Made by a program: the position numbers and the translations under genes. Under the pieces are notes generated by a model, which was not told the origin of the DNA, did no database searches, and was given only the letters and a program-made list of their open reading frames with translations. A DNA stretch of 64,000 nucleotides from JANQTF01 sp041741415 (lineage in GTDB: Bacteria > Bacteroidota > Bacteroidia > J057). Positions 41,468 to 51,254 of the stretch are shown in pieces. Positions within the stretch are counted from its first letter, which is position 1, and every line of letters starts with the position of its first letter. The stretch spans positions 238,609 to 302,608 of the forward strand of contig JBGSKC010000021.1 in assembly GCA_041741415.1 (NCBI GenBank), read 5' to 3'.

Positions 41468-43207
41468 CTATTTCCCCCAAATGGCTTCCATTGCCGCAGC
41501 GAGATACACAAAGGGAGCATTCCAGTTGATGGCAATTTCATTGGAAGCATAGGAGCAGGCGTCATCCACAAAGCAGGCATCCGGAAGCGTCGTCGGGTAG
41601 CCTTCGCATTTGTCCTCCTGCCCCGGATTCGGTCCGCCCGAGAGCAAGCCGGGAACAGGGGCAAGGATTCCATCTCCTTCGGAGGGGCGGTGATGCGGGT
41701 GCATGACCTGCTTCCCACCGAAGCCAGTGAGAAAACAATAGCCTGTGACGTTTCGGCCAAGAAGATAGTCCAGGTTGCTCAGGGCAGCTTCTGCATAGCG
41801 CTGATCCTGACTCAGCCGCCATGCCTGCACCAGCAGCAAGCCCTGGTTTGCCGCCACTGCATTACTGCCCCACTCAAAGTCTTTGGGGCTGCCGCCCATG
41901 ACGGTTCCGGTTGACCTTAACCGTGCTCCCGCTGCCATGGAATCTGCCACTGCAAGCAATTGCCTTTTCAGCTTGGGAAGGTCGCGCTTTCCCTCCTCCC
42001 CCAGCCTGCTTTCATGCCGGAGCAAGGTGTAATACCCCAGCAGCCGAACCTGGCTCCACGAAGGGAGCGGCATAGCAGCATCAGGAAACATGGGGTTCGC
42101 CAGATAATATTGGCTGTTGCCAGTTGTCACAAACAGTTCTGCAGCAGCCCAAATCCATTCATCCTTCACTGAACCATCACCATAGGCTCCTGTTTCCACA
42201 TCCGGGTCAAAAGCCCTGTTCATGGCCTCCTGCCTGTACAGTTCGGCTGGGTTGGCGATTGCCCAGGCCCAGGCCCGCTCGGCAGCTGCCAGGCAGGAAT
42301 CGGCCAGGGAGGGCAGCCATGGGCGACAAACGCGGCTTGCCTGCGCGGTTACTGCGGCAAAATCCAATGCGGCTACTGTGCTTTTCCGGACCACAAAGCG
42401 CGTTCCCACGGCATTGGCGGGCATCTGGGCCAGCGGGCCAAAGGAAGGGTTCGTGAGCTTGTGATAAACACCTCCGTCGCCGGGGTCCTGCATGGTTAGC
42501 ATCCAACGAAGGTTCCACAAAAGCTCATCCAGCAAATCAGGCAAGGTATTTCCCTGCTCCGGGATGCCAGGTTGCAATGCTTCTGCCGTGGCGGGAAAGT
42601 CTTCGAGGAGAGACAGCATCGTGCCCATGGTGATGCCGCTGTTGACAATGTACTTGTTGTAGTCTCCGGCATCATACCAGCCCCGGGGCGAGGAAATGAC
42701 AGTACCCGCCGGCCGGCCGGGACTTGCAGCGGAAGGGTGAACAAGCACTGCATCGTCGGGATGGCCCGCCTCCCTGCTCCAGATTCCAGCGTATGCCTCC
42801 GGAAGGGCTGATGATACCCGCTGAAAATAGTAGCCTTTGAGGGCGGCATTGGCAACAGACAAATGAACACGCGGCTGAATGTCGAATGGATGTGAGCGGC
42901 CTACCCCTGCCACACACAGCTGATATTGGCCTGCTTCCTGAAAGGAGGTAAAATCTGCCTGGCGAAGGGCCTGACCCGAGTACTCCCCGGACCGGGCAGG
43001 ACTGAGCTGCCCCCGAAAAACAGTATCGCCGGACCCAACCCTGCAAAGGAAAAACGGCAGTTCATCCCCGGTTTGAACCACAGCAATCTTGGGGGCTCCG
43101 GGGTAAAACCCGACCTGGTTCAGGTAAATGAAGTCCGTTGCAGGCTGCGCGAACAGCTGACAGCCAGCAAACAGTAGAAGCAGCAGGGCAAACAGGCGGT
43201 GAGACAT
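41468..43207 (-). CDS. glycoside hydrolase family 9 endoglucanase
   Basis: The 579-residue protein has a signal peptide (LFALLLLLFAGCQLFAQ), an N-terminal immunoglobulin-like CelD_N domain (about 25-115: FIYLNQVGFYPGAPKIAVV) and a GH9 (alpha/alpha)6 catalytic domain. Catalytic-site segments are GWYDAGDYNKY (base Asp), HPHHRPSEGDG and the C-terminal SYASNEIAINWNAPFVY with the acid Glu. It would cut beta-1,4-glucans outside the cytoplasm. No sorting domain is present; the Cys at 'FAGCQL' gives a possible lipobox. It lies 100 bp from the sugar dehydrogenase gene on the same strand. Confidence 0.92.
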   Translation of the reverse strand: MSHRLFALLLLLFAGCQLFAQPATDFIYLNQVGFYPGAPKIAVVQTGDELPFFLCRVGSGDTVFRGQLSPARSGEYSGQALRQADFTSFQEAGQYQLCVAGVGRSHPFDIQPRVHLSVANAALKGYYFQRVSSALPEAYAGIWSREAGHPDDAVLVHPSAASPGRPAGTVISSPRGWYDAGDYNKYIVNSGITMGTMLSLLEDFPATAEALQPGIPEQGNTLPDLLDELLWNLRWMLTMQDPGDGGVYHKLTNPSFGPLAQMPANAVGTRFVVRKSTVAALDFAAVTAQASRVCRPWLPSLADSCLAAAERAWAWAIANPAELYRQEAMNRAFDPDVETGAYGDGSVKDEWIWAAAELFVTTGNSQYYLANPMFPDAAMPLPSWSQVRLLGYYTLLRHESRLGEEGKRDLPKLKRQLLAVADSMAAGARLRSTGTVMGGSPKDFEWGSNAVAANQGLLLVQAWRLSQDQRYAEAALSNLDYLLGRNVTGYCFLTGFGGKQVMHPHHRPSEGDGILAPVPGLLSGGPNPGQEDKCEGYPTTLPDACFVDDACSYASNEIAINWNAPFVYLAAAMEAIWGK

Positions 43208-43306
43208 GGGGTCGAAGCTTAGGTCACCGGCCCTTTGCTGGCGACGGAAGCAACTAACAAAATCTCAGGAGAAGAACTGTTTGGGAGTGACCTACTCCCT
43301 CCCGCC

Positions 43307-46045
43307 TTACTGCTTCAGGAGCTTCCCGGCATACCTGCTCCGGCCATCGGTTGCTTCGTAGAGGTAGAGGCCGGAGGGCAGGTCGCTCAGCCTGAGCTCA
43401 TACTCCCTTTTTTGCCCGGAGTCCGCCCAGGAAAACGACCGGAGCAAGCGCCCGTCCAGACCGAAAACCCGGAACTCTGCTTTGTTCACAACTTCTTCAA
43501 ATACCACCCGCAACACCTCTTCCATCGGCACGGGCTGCACGCGAATGCCTTCCACGCCCGGAAACGAAGCCTGCGCCAGCGGTGAAAAATCAACGCGCCC
43601 GTCGGGCAACATTGCCTTCACCCGGTAGTGTGCAGAGCCATACACCGGGTCGCGGTCTTCCAGCTGGTAGCCGGAGGCACTACCGGCAGCATTCACACTC
43701 CCAACTGGTTCAAACCTGATTTTATCCACCGACCGCTCCACAGTAAACACGGAACCCGGCCATTCTGAGAGGGTGCTCCATTGCAAGCGCACGAGTTCCT
43801 CTGTGGCGCTGGCTTCAATGGTGTCAAATTCCACAAGCGGTCCGCCGCAGAATGGAAACAACTCCCGCTCATCATAAGCCTCCAGCCCTCCTGCATCGCG
43901 GACCGTCACACGGATCCGGTACCAGTACTCCTCCTCGCCACAGCCTTCCGGAAACAGGTAGGCCACGGTTTCGGGAGAAGGATCAATCGGCTCGGGGTGG
44001 TTGTGGGTGTTGTGGTGAAAAAATATCTGCCAGCCATATTCCAGGCTTGCTGCATCCTGCTCATTGTCAGCGGCTTCAGCCTTGAGCGGAAGCTCCGTCA
44101 CGCCGCTCATCGGATAGGTGGCCCCGTCTTCAAAGCTGCTGATGCTCACAACCGGCGGGGTATTGTCCACCGAAATGGTCAGGTAATCGGCATGGCGGTT
44201 GCCCGCGGTATCCATCACGGTGAGGCTCACCAGCCAGGGCCGGGGCTGGCCATTTACGGAGGCGAACAGGTGAGAAACAACAGTATCTGTTGAGGTTACA
44301 CCATCGCCGAAATCCCAGAGGTAGCTCAACGGCTCTCCCTGAGGGTCAAATGAATTGCGGGCAGAAAAGTTCACTTCCAGCGGCCCCGGGCCATAGTGCT
44401 TATCGGCTTCGATGATGGCTGTAGGGGCAGGGTTTCCACCAAAGCAAATTCGCCGGACATCCGACAAAAAGGCATACTCCACATAGTACAAACAGCCATC
44501 CACGGGGTTGAGCTTCATGTCCACAACGTTGGAGGCCTGGGTGAAAAACGCCGCCACAGAATCCAGTTGCTGGTTGTCATCGAAGGAAAGCCCCCGGAAC
44601 CAGCCGGTAAAATCTCCTCCATACAGCCTGTGCTGGTATGCTTCCGGCCAGTTGTTGCCTTCCACCCATACCCCGCCGACGCTGCATTTGCCTGTAAACA
44701 TCTCTCCTGCCACCGGGCTGCCGGGATCTTTGAGGGAATGAATGATAGCCTGGCCGTCATCATCAAACCCCGGGACATGGGTGTCCTGCTCTTCGGTGTT
44801 CCACTCGATGTTGCTCCATGCCACACGGGGCCGGGTGTGGGTAAAGGTGTGAAGATCAGAGGGAATGCTCAGGGTTTGGTCGCAGGGATTGGGGAAAAAC
44901 GGCGAAGCCTGCTCCGTATCTTCCTGGAGCAGATCCTGGAAATAGAAAAAATCCTGAAGGCAGCCGTTGGTCCAGGCAAATGGATTGGGAGCCTCCGGGT
45001 TACGGGTTGGCCGCCCATGATATTGCCAGCGGGTGCGGAGCCCTTCATACACCGGCCAGCCGAAATTGAGCCCGCCACGATCGGCCCTGTTGATTTCTTC
45101 CCAGTAGGCCCAGCCCACATCACCGATCCACAGCACCCCGGGATCGCCATCTTCGGGGTTGTGGCTGCCGGTTTCAGGCTGGATGGTGAAACGATATGGG
45201 TTGCGAAGGCCCATGGCCCACACCCGCGACTGGGGTGCGAATGGGTCAGCAGGGTCAAAAAACGGGTTGCTGGGAAGTCCGGCCCCGGTATTGGGGTCAA
45301 TGCGGAGAATCTTGCCGTTGAGCGACTGGACTTGCTGGGCGCGAAATGCCCCGACATTTTGCTTCTCCGTGATGATGCCATCTTCGAGGGCCTGGGCGGC
45401 ATAGGCCCCGGCTTCGTCGCCGCCCACATCGGTACCTGCATAAGAACCGCCATCTCCCATGGAAATGAGCAGGGTGCCATCCTTGCCAAAAGCCAGGGTT
45501 CCTACGCCGTGAGAGCCGTGCAGAAGCGGCAGGCCCGACTGAATGGTTTGGCCGATCAGCACGTGGCGGCTGCCTGGAACCACGGTTTTGAAGTCGCTGG
45601 CGGCATCTGCCGTGTAGCGAACCACCCGGCCAATGCTGGCCTGGTGGGTAATGTTGGCCGAAGGATCGTATTGGCTGGTGCCATGGTAAAGCAAATGGTG
45701 GCGGTCAACGGCGTACATGACGTAGAAATAGCCGTTTGACAAAAAATTAGGGTGCAGCGCAAAACCCAGCAGGCCATGGTCGCCCCAGTTGGCACATTCT
45801 TCCTGGATGTCGAGCAAAGGGGCCGGGTGCAGCACGCCGTTTTCGGCAGTCAGCACAAGGCCTTGTTTGGCCCAGGCATAGATCCGGCCGTTGTTATCAA
45901 AGGTAATTCCAACGACCGAAGGCCAGCCGCTACCTACCAGCTCATCATTGAATTTGTCAGGCAACTGCGCCTGAAGGCCGGGACCAAAACCGGTCACCAG
46001 CAACAGCATTCCCAGAGAAAAAAAATGGGCAGTTAATTCCTTCAT
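43307..46045 (-). CDS. secreted PQQ-type sugar dehydrogenase with PKD domain and T9SS sorting domain
   Basis: This 912-residue protein has a signal peptide and a six-bladed GSDH/sorbosone dehydrogenase-like propeller (about 30-530: GITFDNNGRIYAWAKQG, WGDHGLLGFALHP, GTLAFGKDGTLLISMGDGG, KILRIDPNTGAGLPSNPF, WAMGLRNPYRF, GDVGWAYWEEIN). A PKD domain follows (VNFSARNSFDPQGEPLSYLWDFGDG). The end is a T9SS type A domain (RVFGLDGRLLRSF, LRLSDLPSGLYLYEA). It probably oxidises sugars or polyol-like substrates at the cell surface with a quinone cofactor. Confidence 0.9.
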   Translation of the reverse strand: MKELTAHFFSLGMLLLVTGFGPGLQAQLPDKFNDELVGSGWPSVVGITFDNNGRIYAWAKQGLVLTAENGVLHPAPLLDIQEECANWGDHGLLGFALHPNFLSNGYFYVMYAVDRHHLLYHGTSQYDPSANITHQASIGRVVRYTADAASDFKTVVPGSRHVLIGQTIQSGLPLLHGSHGVGTLAFGKDGTLLISMGDGGSYAGTDVGGDEAGAYAAQALEDGIITEKQNVGAFRAQQVQSLNGKILRIDPNTGAGLPSNPFFDPADPFAPQSRVWAMGLRNPYRFTIQPETGSHNPEDGDPGVLWIGDVGWAYWEEINRADRGGLNFGWPVYEGLRTRWQYHGRPTRNPEAPNPFAWTNGCLQDFFYFQDLLQEDTEQASPFFPNPCDQTLSIPSDLHTFTHTRPRVAWSNIEWNTEEQDTHVPGFDDDGQAIIHSLKDPGSPVAGEMFTGKCSVGGVWVEGNNWPEAYQHRLYGGDFTGWFRGLSFDDNQQLDSVAAFFTQASNVVDMKLNPVDGCLYYVEYAFLSDVRRICFGGNPAPTAIIEADKHYGPGPLEVNFSARNSFDPQGEPLSYLWDFGDGVTSTDTVVSHLFASVNGQPRPWLVSLTVMDTAGNRHADYLTISVDNTPPVVSISSFEDGATYPMSGVTELPLKAEAADNEQDAASLEYGWQIFFHHNTHNHPEPIDPSPETVAYLFPEGCGEEEYWYRIRVTVRDAGGLEAYDERELFPFCGGPLVEFDTIEASATEELVRLQWSTLSEWPGSVFTVERSVDKIRFEPVGSVNAAGSASGYQLEDRDPVYGSAHYRVKAMLPDGRVDFSPLAQASFPGVEGIRVQPVPMEEVLRVVFEEVVNKAEFRVFGLDGRLLRSFSWADSGQKREYELRLSDLPSGLYLYEATDGRSRYAGKLLKQ

Positions 46046-46088
46046 CCCAACCTCGTTTGTGCAAGCATTTTTTGTTTACCTTCCCAAG

Positions 46089-47309
46089 TTACAATTCTTC
46101 TGCCCGAAGCCCTACCTTTCCCTGTAGCCAGCCGCCAAGTTCGAGCTGATGCTGTCCATACTCCACCTGTTCCAGCCCCCAGCCAAGGTCCTGCACGGCG
46201 AGGGTCCAGGAAGGATTGACCGGCCAGCTGGCCAGGGCTGTCTCCCAGCGCCGCAGCTGGGCCGAGAGCAATTCATCCAGCGCTACCTGCGCCATCTGGC
46301 TGATCTTTTCCTCCCAGCCGCTTGTCCAACTCAATGGTAAAAAGGCGAGCCTTGGCTCTGTTACCACTACCCTGCCCTGCCTGCTATCTGGCTGGATTTG
46401 CAGCAAACACTGGCATGGCACCGACATCCCCCGCCATTGCAGCCTGCCCTTCAGGATCAGGGACTTCTCTGCCGCTTCCAGGGCAACCGCCCTCAGGTGA
46501 ACAGAGCCTCCCTCCCATTGATTCAGCATTTCCTCCAGCCAGGAAAGTGGCAGGGAACAGGCCCAGCGGATCCCGCTCAAGTGGGGAGAAAGTGCAGCTT
46601 CGGGACCTGCCTGAGGAATGGGCAGGGGCCCGGGAATTCTGGCGTCCAGATGGCCGGGGCGGGCTTCCAGCGCAAGTGGAACCGCCAAATCGAGGTGCAG
46701 CGCCCGCGGCCCCGGCCGAACCGGCGAACGAAGGTTCCCGTCCGAACGGGGCTCAAAGCGCAGGCTCCATCCCTCCATGCTGAAAGGCTGGTGAAGCTGC
46801 TGCCATACTTGCCGGGCCATGGCAACAATGTCCAGTTCGCGAAGCAATTGCCCCCGCAGCTCTTCCGCCGCCTGGGCCAGCTGCCGCTGGATCATGGGCT
46901 CTATCCAGTTCGCAACATCCACCTTTACCCAAGATCCGATTGTCGGTTTTTCCTGCCACACAAACCCCGGCGTTATCCGCAGGTCCAGTTCCCAGCCTTC
47001 CTTCCACCAGGTTTCCAGGCTCATGGAAACGAGCAGGGAAAAACGAAGGCTGTTCATGCCGCTCCAGCCCTTAAGCAGGTTCATCAAGGCGGGGTCGTTG
47101 CGGCGAATGTCCAGCTGTACCGAAACAGGCATGTCCACGGCAAAACCAGACTTTGTGGCGTGAAGATGAACTGCCCCCGACCTGCGGACCTCCACGTGGC
47201 TGGTGCCGCCGGTCCAGTCCTTTACCTCGCCGGAAAAAAGCAGCCCGCCACGTTGGGTTTCAACGCGGCGGGCGATCAACTCATAGGGAATCGTCAGGCT
47301 CACTTTCAT
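46089..47309 (-). CDS. DUF4403 family protein
   Basis: The 406-residue protein matches DUF4403 in order: MKVSLTIPYELIARRVETQRG, a strand-rich first half with VQLDIRR, MIQRQLAQAAEELRGQLL in the middle, a second similar half (WACSLPLSWLEEMLN, LILKGRLQW) and a helix MAQVALDELLSAQL near the end. The two halves look like repeats of a BPI/SMP-type lipid-binding fold, but this is inference. Most members have lipoprotein signals, which is missing here. Followed 24 bp upstream by the S9 peptidase gene on the same strand, so likely cotranscribed. Confidence 0.75.
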   Translation of the reverse strand: MKVSLTIPYELIARRVETQRGGLLFSGEVKDWTGGTSHVEVRRSGAVHLHATKSGFAVDMPVSVQLDIRRNDPALMNLLKGWSGMNSLRFSLLVSMSLETWWKEGWELDLRITPGFVWQEKPTIGSWVKVDVANWIEPMIQRQLAQAAEELRGQLLRELDIVAMARQVWQQLHQPFSMEGWSLRFEPRSDGNLRSPVRPGPRALHLDLAVPLALEARPGHLDARIPGPLPIPQAGPEAALSPHLSGIRWACSLPLSWLEEMLNQWEGGSVHLRAVALEAAEKSLILKGRLQWRGMSVPCQCLLQIQPDSRQGRVVVTEPRLAFLPLSWTSGWEEKISQMAQVALDELLSAQLRRWETALASWPVNPSWTLAVQDLGWGLEQVEYGQHQLELGGWLQGKVGLRAEEL

Positions 47310-47333
47310 GCGGAGGAGGGCCTGGGCAACCCG

Positions 47334-49454
47334 TTATTGGCCAATTTCATGCAACGCAAAGGCCCACACATCGGCGTACTCGTCGAGAATTTTGCCGGTA
47401 GGCTTGCCTGCCCCGTGGCCGGCATTGGTTTCAATGCGGATCAGGGTCGGGTTAGGGCCTTTGTGCCTGGCCTGGAGCGTTGCAATGTATTTGAAGGAAT
47501 GGGCAGGCACCACGCGGTCGTCGTGATCGGCGGTGGTGACCATCACAGAGGGGTAGTTGACCCCTTCCCGGATGTTGTGAACGGGAGAATAGGCGCTCAG
47601 AAAGTCGAATTCTTCCTTGCTGCGGTCGGCCTGGCCATATTCCGGTACCCAGCCCCAGCCCACAGTGAAGAGGTGGTAGCGGAGCATATCCATCACCCCA
47701 ACAGCCGGGAGGGCAACGCGGAAAAGATCGGGCCGCTGGTTGATGACAGCACCCACGAGCAGACCGCCGTTAGAACCTCCGGCACAGGCCAGGTGCTGCG
47801 CGTCGGTGATGCCTTCAGAGATCAGGAATTCAGCGGATGCGATGAAGTCGTCGAACACATTTTGCTTTTTCTCCAGCATCCCGGCGGCGTGCCATTCTTC
47901 ACCATATTCACCTCCACCCCGCAAAATGGCCATCACATACACGCCATCACGCTCCAAAAACGGAATCCGCAGGCTGCTGAAAGAAGGCGTGAGGCTCACG
48001 TTGAAGCCGCCGTAGCCATACAGGTAGGTCGGGCGCTCGCCGTCCATTTTCAGGCCCTTTTTGTGGACGATGAAAAGCGGGATTTTGGTGCCGTCTTTGC
48101 TGCTGCAAAACACCTGGCGGGTCTCAAACTGGCTGGGGTCAAAGGGAAGCTCCGGCTCAAAAAAAGCGGTGGAAGTTCCTTTTTCAATGTCGTAGCGGTA
48201 AATGGACGTCGGCTGGGTAAAGCCGGTAAACAGGTAGTAGACCTCTTTGTCGGCTTTTTCGCCGCCGTTGACACCAGAGGTGCCGATGCCGGGCAGGGCA
48301 ATTTCCCGCTCGCCGCTGCCGTCGTAGTTGTACTGGTAAATGCGGTTGGTGGCATCAACCATGTACTGGGCAAACAGCTTGCTGCCAGCGATGTCCACGC
48401 TCTCGAGCACATCTTTGCGGGCGGGGAGCACATCTTTCAACTCGCCGGGTTTGGCGAGGGAAGTGGTTACGAGGCGGTAAGTCGGGGCATCTTTGTTGGT
48501 TTTCACCCAGAAGGTGCCTTCGCGGTGATCCACGATCAGGTATTCGGCATCAAACCCGGTAAAGAGTGGCTGAAAGCCCAGATCTTCATTTTTGCGAAGA
48601 TCCATGAGAAACACCTCCGTTTCTACCGTGGCTCCTTCCGACTTGTACAGCAAGAGGTAGTTTTCATCTTCCGTGACAGCGCAGCGATAGTATTGGTTGA
48701 GGGTGGCGGGATCTTCGAACACGAGGCGATCCTGAGACTGGTCTGTGCCGAGCTCGTGGAAGTAGATCATGTTTTTGTTGCTTGCGGCGCTCAGTTCGGT
48801 GCCTTGGGTGGGTTCAGGGAAACGGGTGTAGTAGAAGCCGTTGCCATGCCAGGCGGCACCGGAGAATTTGACCCATTTCACCAGATCAGGAAGCTGGTTG
48901 CCGGTGGCGATTTCTTTGACGAAGATTTGCTGCCAGTCGGAGCCGGCTTCGGCCAAGGAGTAGGCCACGTAGCGGTCGTCTTTGGAGATCCCAAGCAGGC
49001 TCACAGCTGCGGTACCGGCTGCGGAGAGGGTATTGGGGTCGATGAACACAGTTGGTTCACCGTCGGGGCCCTGCTGGCGATAAATGACCGACTGGTTCTG
49101 GAGGCCGTCATTTTTGTAAAACAGGAAGTAGTCGCCGGCTTTGATGGGGGCCGACATTTTGGCGTAGTTGTAGGTTTCTTCCAGGCGCTGGCGCAGTTCA
49201 TTGCGCATGGGAATTTGGCTGAGGTAGCCAAATGTGACCTCATTCTGGCGCCCGACCCAGTCGGCAACGTCGGCGGCGGTATCGTTTTCCAGCCAGCGGT
49301 AGGGGTCGGCAACAGCGGTGCCGAAGTAATTGTCGGTCACGCTGTCTTGGCGGGTTGTGGGGTAAGTCATCGAATTGGAGCTTGAAGGAGTTGTCGGGGA
49401 AGAACAAGCCGCGAGAACGCCCAGGCACAGGATCGTGAGAATAGATCTGTTCAT
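47334..49454 (-). CDS. prolyl oligopeptidase (S9A) family peptidase, lipoprotein
   Basis: I use the ATG with complement 49452-49454 (MNRSILTILCLGVLAACSS), giving 706 residues with lipobox LAAC. The N-terminal propeller begins YPTTRQDSVTDNYFGTAVADPYRWLEN, a hallmark of prolyl oligopeptidase. The triad is Ser in AGGSNGGLLVGA, Asp in DHDDRVVPAHS and His in NAGHGAGKP. It should cleave short proline-containing peptides at the envelope. A longer frame upstream has no signal. It heads a possible operon with the DUF4403 gene. Confidence 0.94.
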   Translation of the reverse strand: MNRSILTILCLGVLAACSSPTTPSSSNSMTYPTTRQDSVTDNYFGTAVADPYRWLENDTAADVADWVGRQNEVTFGYLSQIPMRNELRQRLEETYNYAKMSAPIKAGDYFLFYKNDGLQNQSVIYRQQGPDGEPTVFIDPNTLSAAGTAAVSLLGISKDDRYVAYSLAEAGSDWQQIFVKEIATGNQLPDLVKWVKFSGAAWHGNGFYYTRFPEPTQGTELSAASNKNMIYFHELGTDQSQDRLVFEDPATLNQYYRCAVTEDENYLLLYKSEGATVETEVFLMDLRKNEDLGFQPLFTGFDAEYLIVDHREGTFWVKTNKDAPTYRLVTTSLAKPGELKDVLPARKDVLESVDIAGSKLFAQYMVDATNRIYQYNYDGSGEREIALPGIGTSGVNGGEKADKEVYYLFTGFTQPTSIYRYDIEKGTSTAFFEPELPFDPSQFETRQVFCSSKDGTKIPLFIVHKKGLKMDGERPTYLYGYGGFNVSLTPSFSSLRIPFLERDGVYVMAILRGGGEYGEEWHAAGMLEKKQNVFDDFIASAEFLISEGITDAQHLACAGGSNGGLLVGAVINQRPDLFRVALPAVGVMDMLRYHLFTVGWGWVPEYGQADRSKEEFDFLSAYSPVHNIREGVNYPSVMVTTADHDDRVVPAHSFKYIATLQARHKGPNPTLIRIETNAGHGAGKPTGKILDEYADVWAFALHEIGQ

Positions 49455-49551
49455 AGAGGGGCAAGGTGAATTTAGTGTGGCAAAAATCAGCGGAAGGTAC
49501 GAATGCTTTTCCAAAGGTTGAATGATTCGGCAGAATTCACATCTTTGCTAC

Positions 49552-50172
49552 ATGCTGCTTTCGCCCACCTCATCAATAGACGCGATCATTTTCGACCTGG
49601 GCGGGGTTCTGATTGATTGGAACCCCCGCTATTTGTATCGCAAGGTATTCGTGGATCCGGGTGCCATGGAGTTTTTCCTCACCAAGGTGTGCCACGCTTC
49701 CTGGAACCACGAGCAGGACCGCGGGCGGCCCTGGCGCGTGGCCATCGAGGAGCGGGTGCGGGCTTTTCCCGACTATGAGCTGGAAATCCGCATGTATTTC
49801 GACAGGTGGAGCGAAATGCTGGCCGGGCCGGTTCAAGGCACAGTAGAAACGCTTTATACCCTCTCCCGCGCCCGGCGCCACCGCCTGCTGGCCCTCACCA
49901 ACTGGTCGGCGGAAACCTGGCCCCTGGCCCAAAAGCAATTCGAGTTTCTGGATCTCTTCGAGGGTATTCTCGTTTCCGGACAGGAAAGCCTTGCTAAGCC
50001 CGAAATGGCCATTTTCAAGCTTATGTGCGACCGCTTTGACCTTGTTCCCAACCGCACGCTATTCATCGACGACACCGAGAAAAACGTCGATGCAGCACGC
50101 GCCTTCGGGCTTCATGCCATTCATTTTCACCACGCACTTCAGCTTCGCGAAGAACTCGAAGACTGGATCTGA
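49552..50172 (+). CDS. HAD-superfamily hydrolase (subclass IA)
   Basis: Start taken as ATG 49552 (MLLSPTSSIDAIIFDLGGVLIDW); ATG 49522 is also open. Motif I is FDLGGVLID (nucleophile D), motif II is ALTNWS, motif III Lys in LAKPEMAIFKLM and motif IV FIDDTEKNVDAA. The 206-residue protein should be a phosphatase acting on a small sugar or nucleotide phosphate; the substrate is not predictable. Cytoplasmic. uppP follows on the same strand after 187 bp with no gene. Confidence 0.9.
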   Translation: MLLSPTSSIDAIIFDLGGVLIDWNPRYLYRKVFVDPGAMEFFLTKVCHASWNHEQDRGRPWRVAIEERVRAFPDYELEIRMYFDRWSEMLAGPVQGTVETLYTLSRARRHRLLALTNWSAETWPLAQKQFEFLDLFEGILVSGQESLAKPEMAIFKLMCDRFDLVPNRTLFIDDTEKNVDAARAFGLHAIHFHHALQLREELEDWI

Positions 50173-50359
50173 ACACCTGCTGAAACCGCACAGACATCGC
50201 ATTCGCCACTCCAGGTTCCGCATTTGCCCTCAGGCGCAGGATTATTTCCCTTTGTCAGTCCGAAAAGTCGGATTTGGGGCAAAATTTCGTTGTTTGCCGC
50301 CGCGTTTGGCAGTCTATTTGACCTGCCTTTTTCATCCCGGACAAGCCCACCCTGTTTCC

Positions 50360-51148
50360 ATGAACCTGATTCAATCCATCATCATTGCTGCTGTTGAAGG
50401 AATCACTGAGTTTTTACCAGTCTCTTCCACCGGTCACATGATCCTTGCTTCCAGCCTCATGGGCATCCACGAGGAAGCCTTTGTCAAAACCTTTGAAGTG
50501 GCTATTCAGCTTGGTGCCATCCTCGCCATTGTGCTGCTCTATGCCAGGCGTTTTTTACAAGGGTTGCCTATCTATTTCAAGCTGGCTACGGCCTTTTTGC
50601 CGACTGCCATCATTGGGTTTTTCGCTTACGACTTCATCAAGGCTTATTTGTTTAACCCCATTGTGGTGTCGGTGTCGCTGCTCATTGGCGGGGTTATCCT
50701 CATCCTGATCGACCGCAAAGTGGTGAACCAGCAAAGCGAAGTAGATGAGCTGGAAAACATCCCTTACCGACAGGCCTTCATGATCGGATTGTTTCAGTGT
50801 ATCTCCATGGTGCCCGGCGTTTCGAGGGCTGCCGCCACGATCATTGGGGGAGTGTTCAACGGCCTGAATAAAAAGCAGGCCACAGAGTTTTCATTCCTGC
50901 TGGCTGTGCCCACCATGTTTGCCGCTACCGGTCTCGACCTTCTCGAAACCAGCATCGCCTTCACACAGGAACAATGGATCATGCTGGGCGTAGGCCTCGT
51001 GGTGGCATTTATCACTGCCTGGCTGGCTGTCAAAGTCTTCCTGCGGCTCGTTGAAAATTACGGGTTCAAGCATTTCGGCTATTACCGGATCGTCATTGGG
51101 CTGGTGTTTTTGCTCTATTTCATGTTTGGCGGCGAATGGGCAGCCTGA
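50360..51148 (+). CDS. uppP: undecaprenyl-diphosphate phosphatase
   Basis: The ATG at 50360 gives 262 residues (MNLIQSIIIAAVEGITEFLPVSSTGHMILA). The conserved EGxTEFLPVSSTGH block and the second motif QCISMVPGVSRAAATIIGG are complete. About eight membrane helices. It recycles the lipid carrier for peptidoglycan and confers bacitracin tolerance. Length and motifs are normal for the family. Confidence 0.96.
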   Translation: MNLIQSIIIAAVEGITEFLPVSSTGHMILASSLMGIHEEAFVKTFEVAIQLGAILAIVLLYARRFLQGLPIYFKLATAFLPTAIIGFFAYDFIKAYLFNPIVVSVSLLIGGVILILIDRKVVNQQSEVDELENIPYRQAFMIGLFQCISMVPGVSRAAATIIGGVFNGLNKKQATEFSFLLAVPTMFAATGLDLLETSIAFTQEQWIMLGVGLVVAFITAWLAVKVFLRLVENYGFKHFGYYRIVIGLVFLLYFMFGGEWAA

Positions 51149-51254
51149 CCGACCTTTTGCCTCGGTTCATACCATTCTCTTTGCGATATTCGTTTCGGTA
51201 GCAAGGCTGTCATACCCCGGCAGCTCTTCGGTATCCCCCAACCGGAACAGGAAC

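Noticed and set aside
44396..45739. 447-codon open frame on the plus strand
   Set aside because: Antisense to the sugar dehydrogenase gene; a consequence of GC-rich codon use.
46398..49385. 995-codon open frame on the plus strand
   Set aside because: It runs opposite to the DUF4403 and prolyl oligopeptidase genes, whose products have full family signatures; the plus-strand translation has no recognisable domain.
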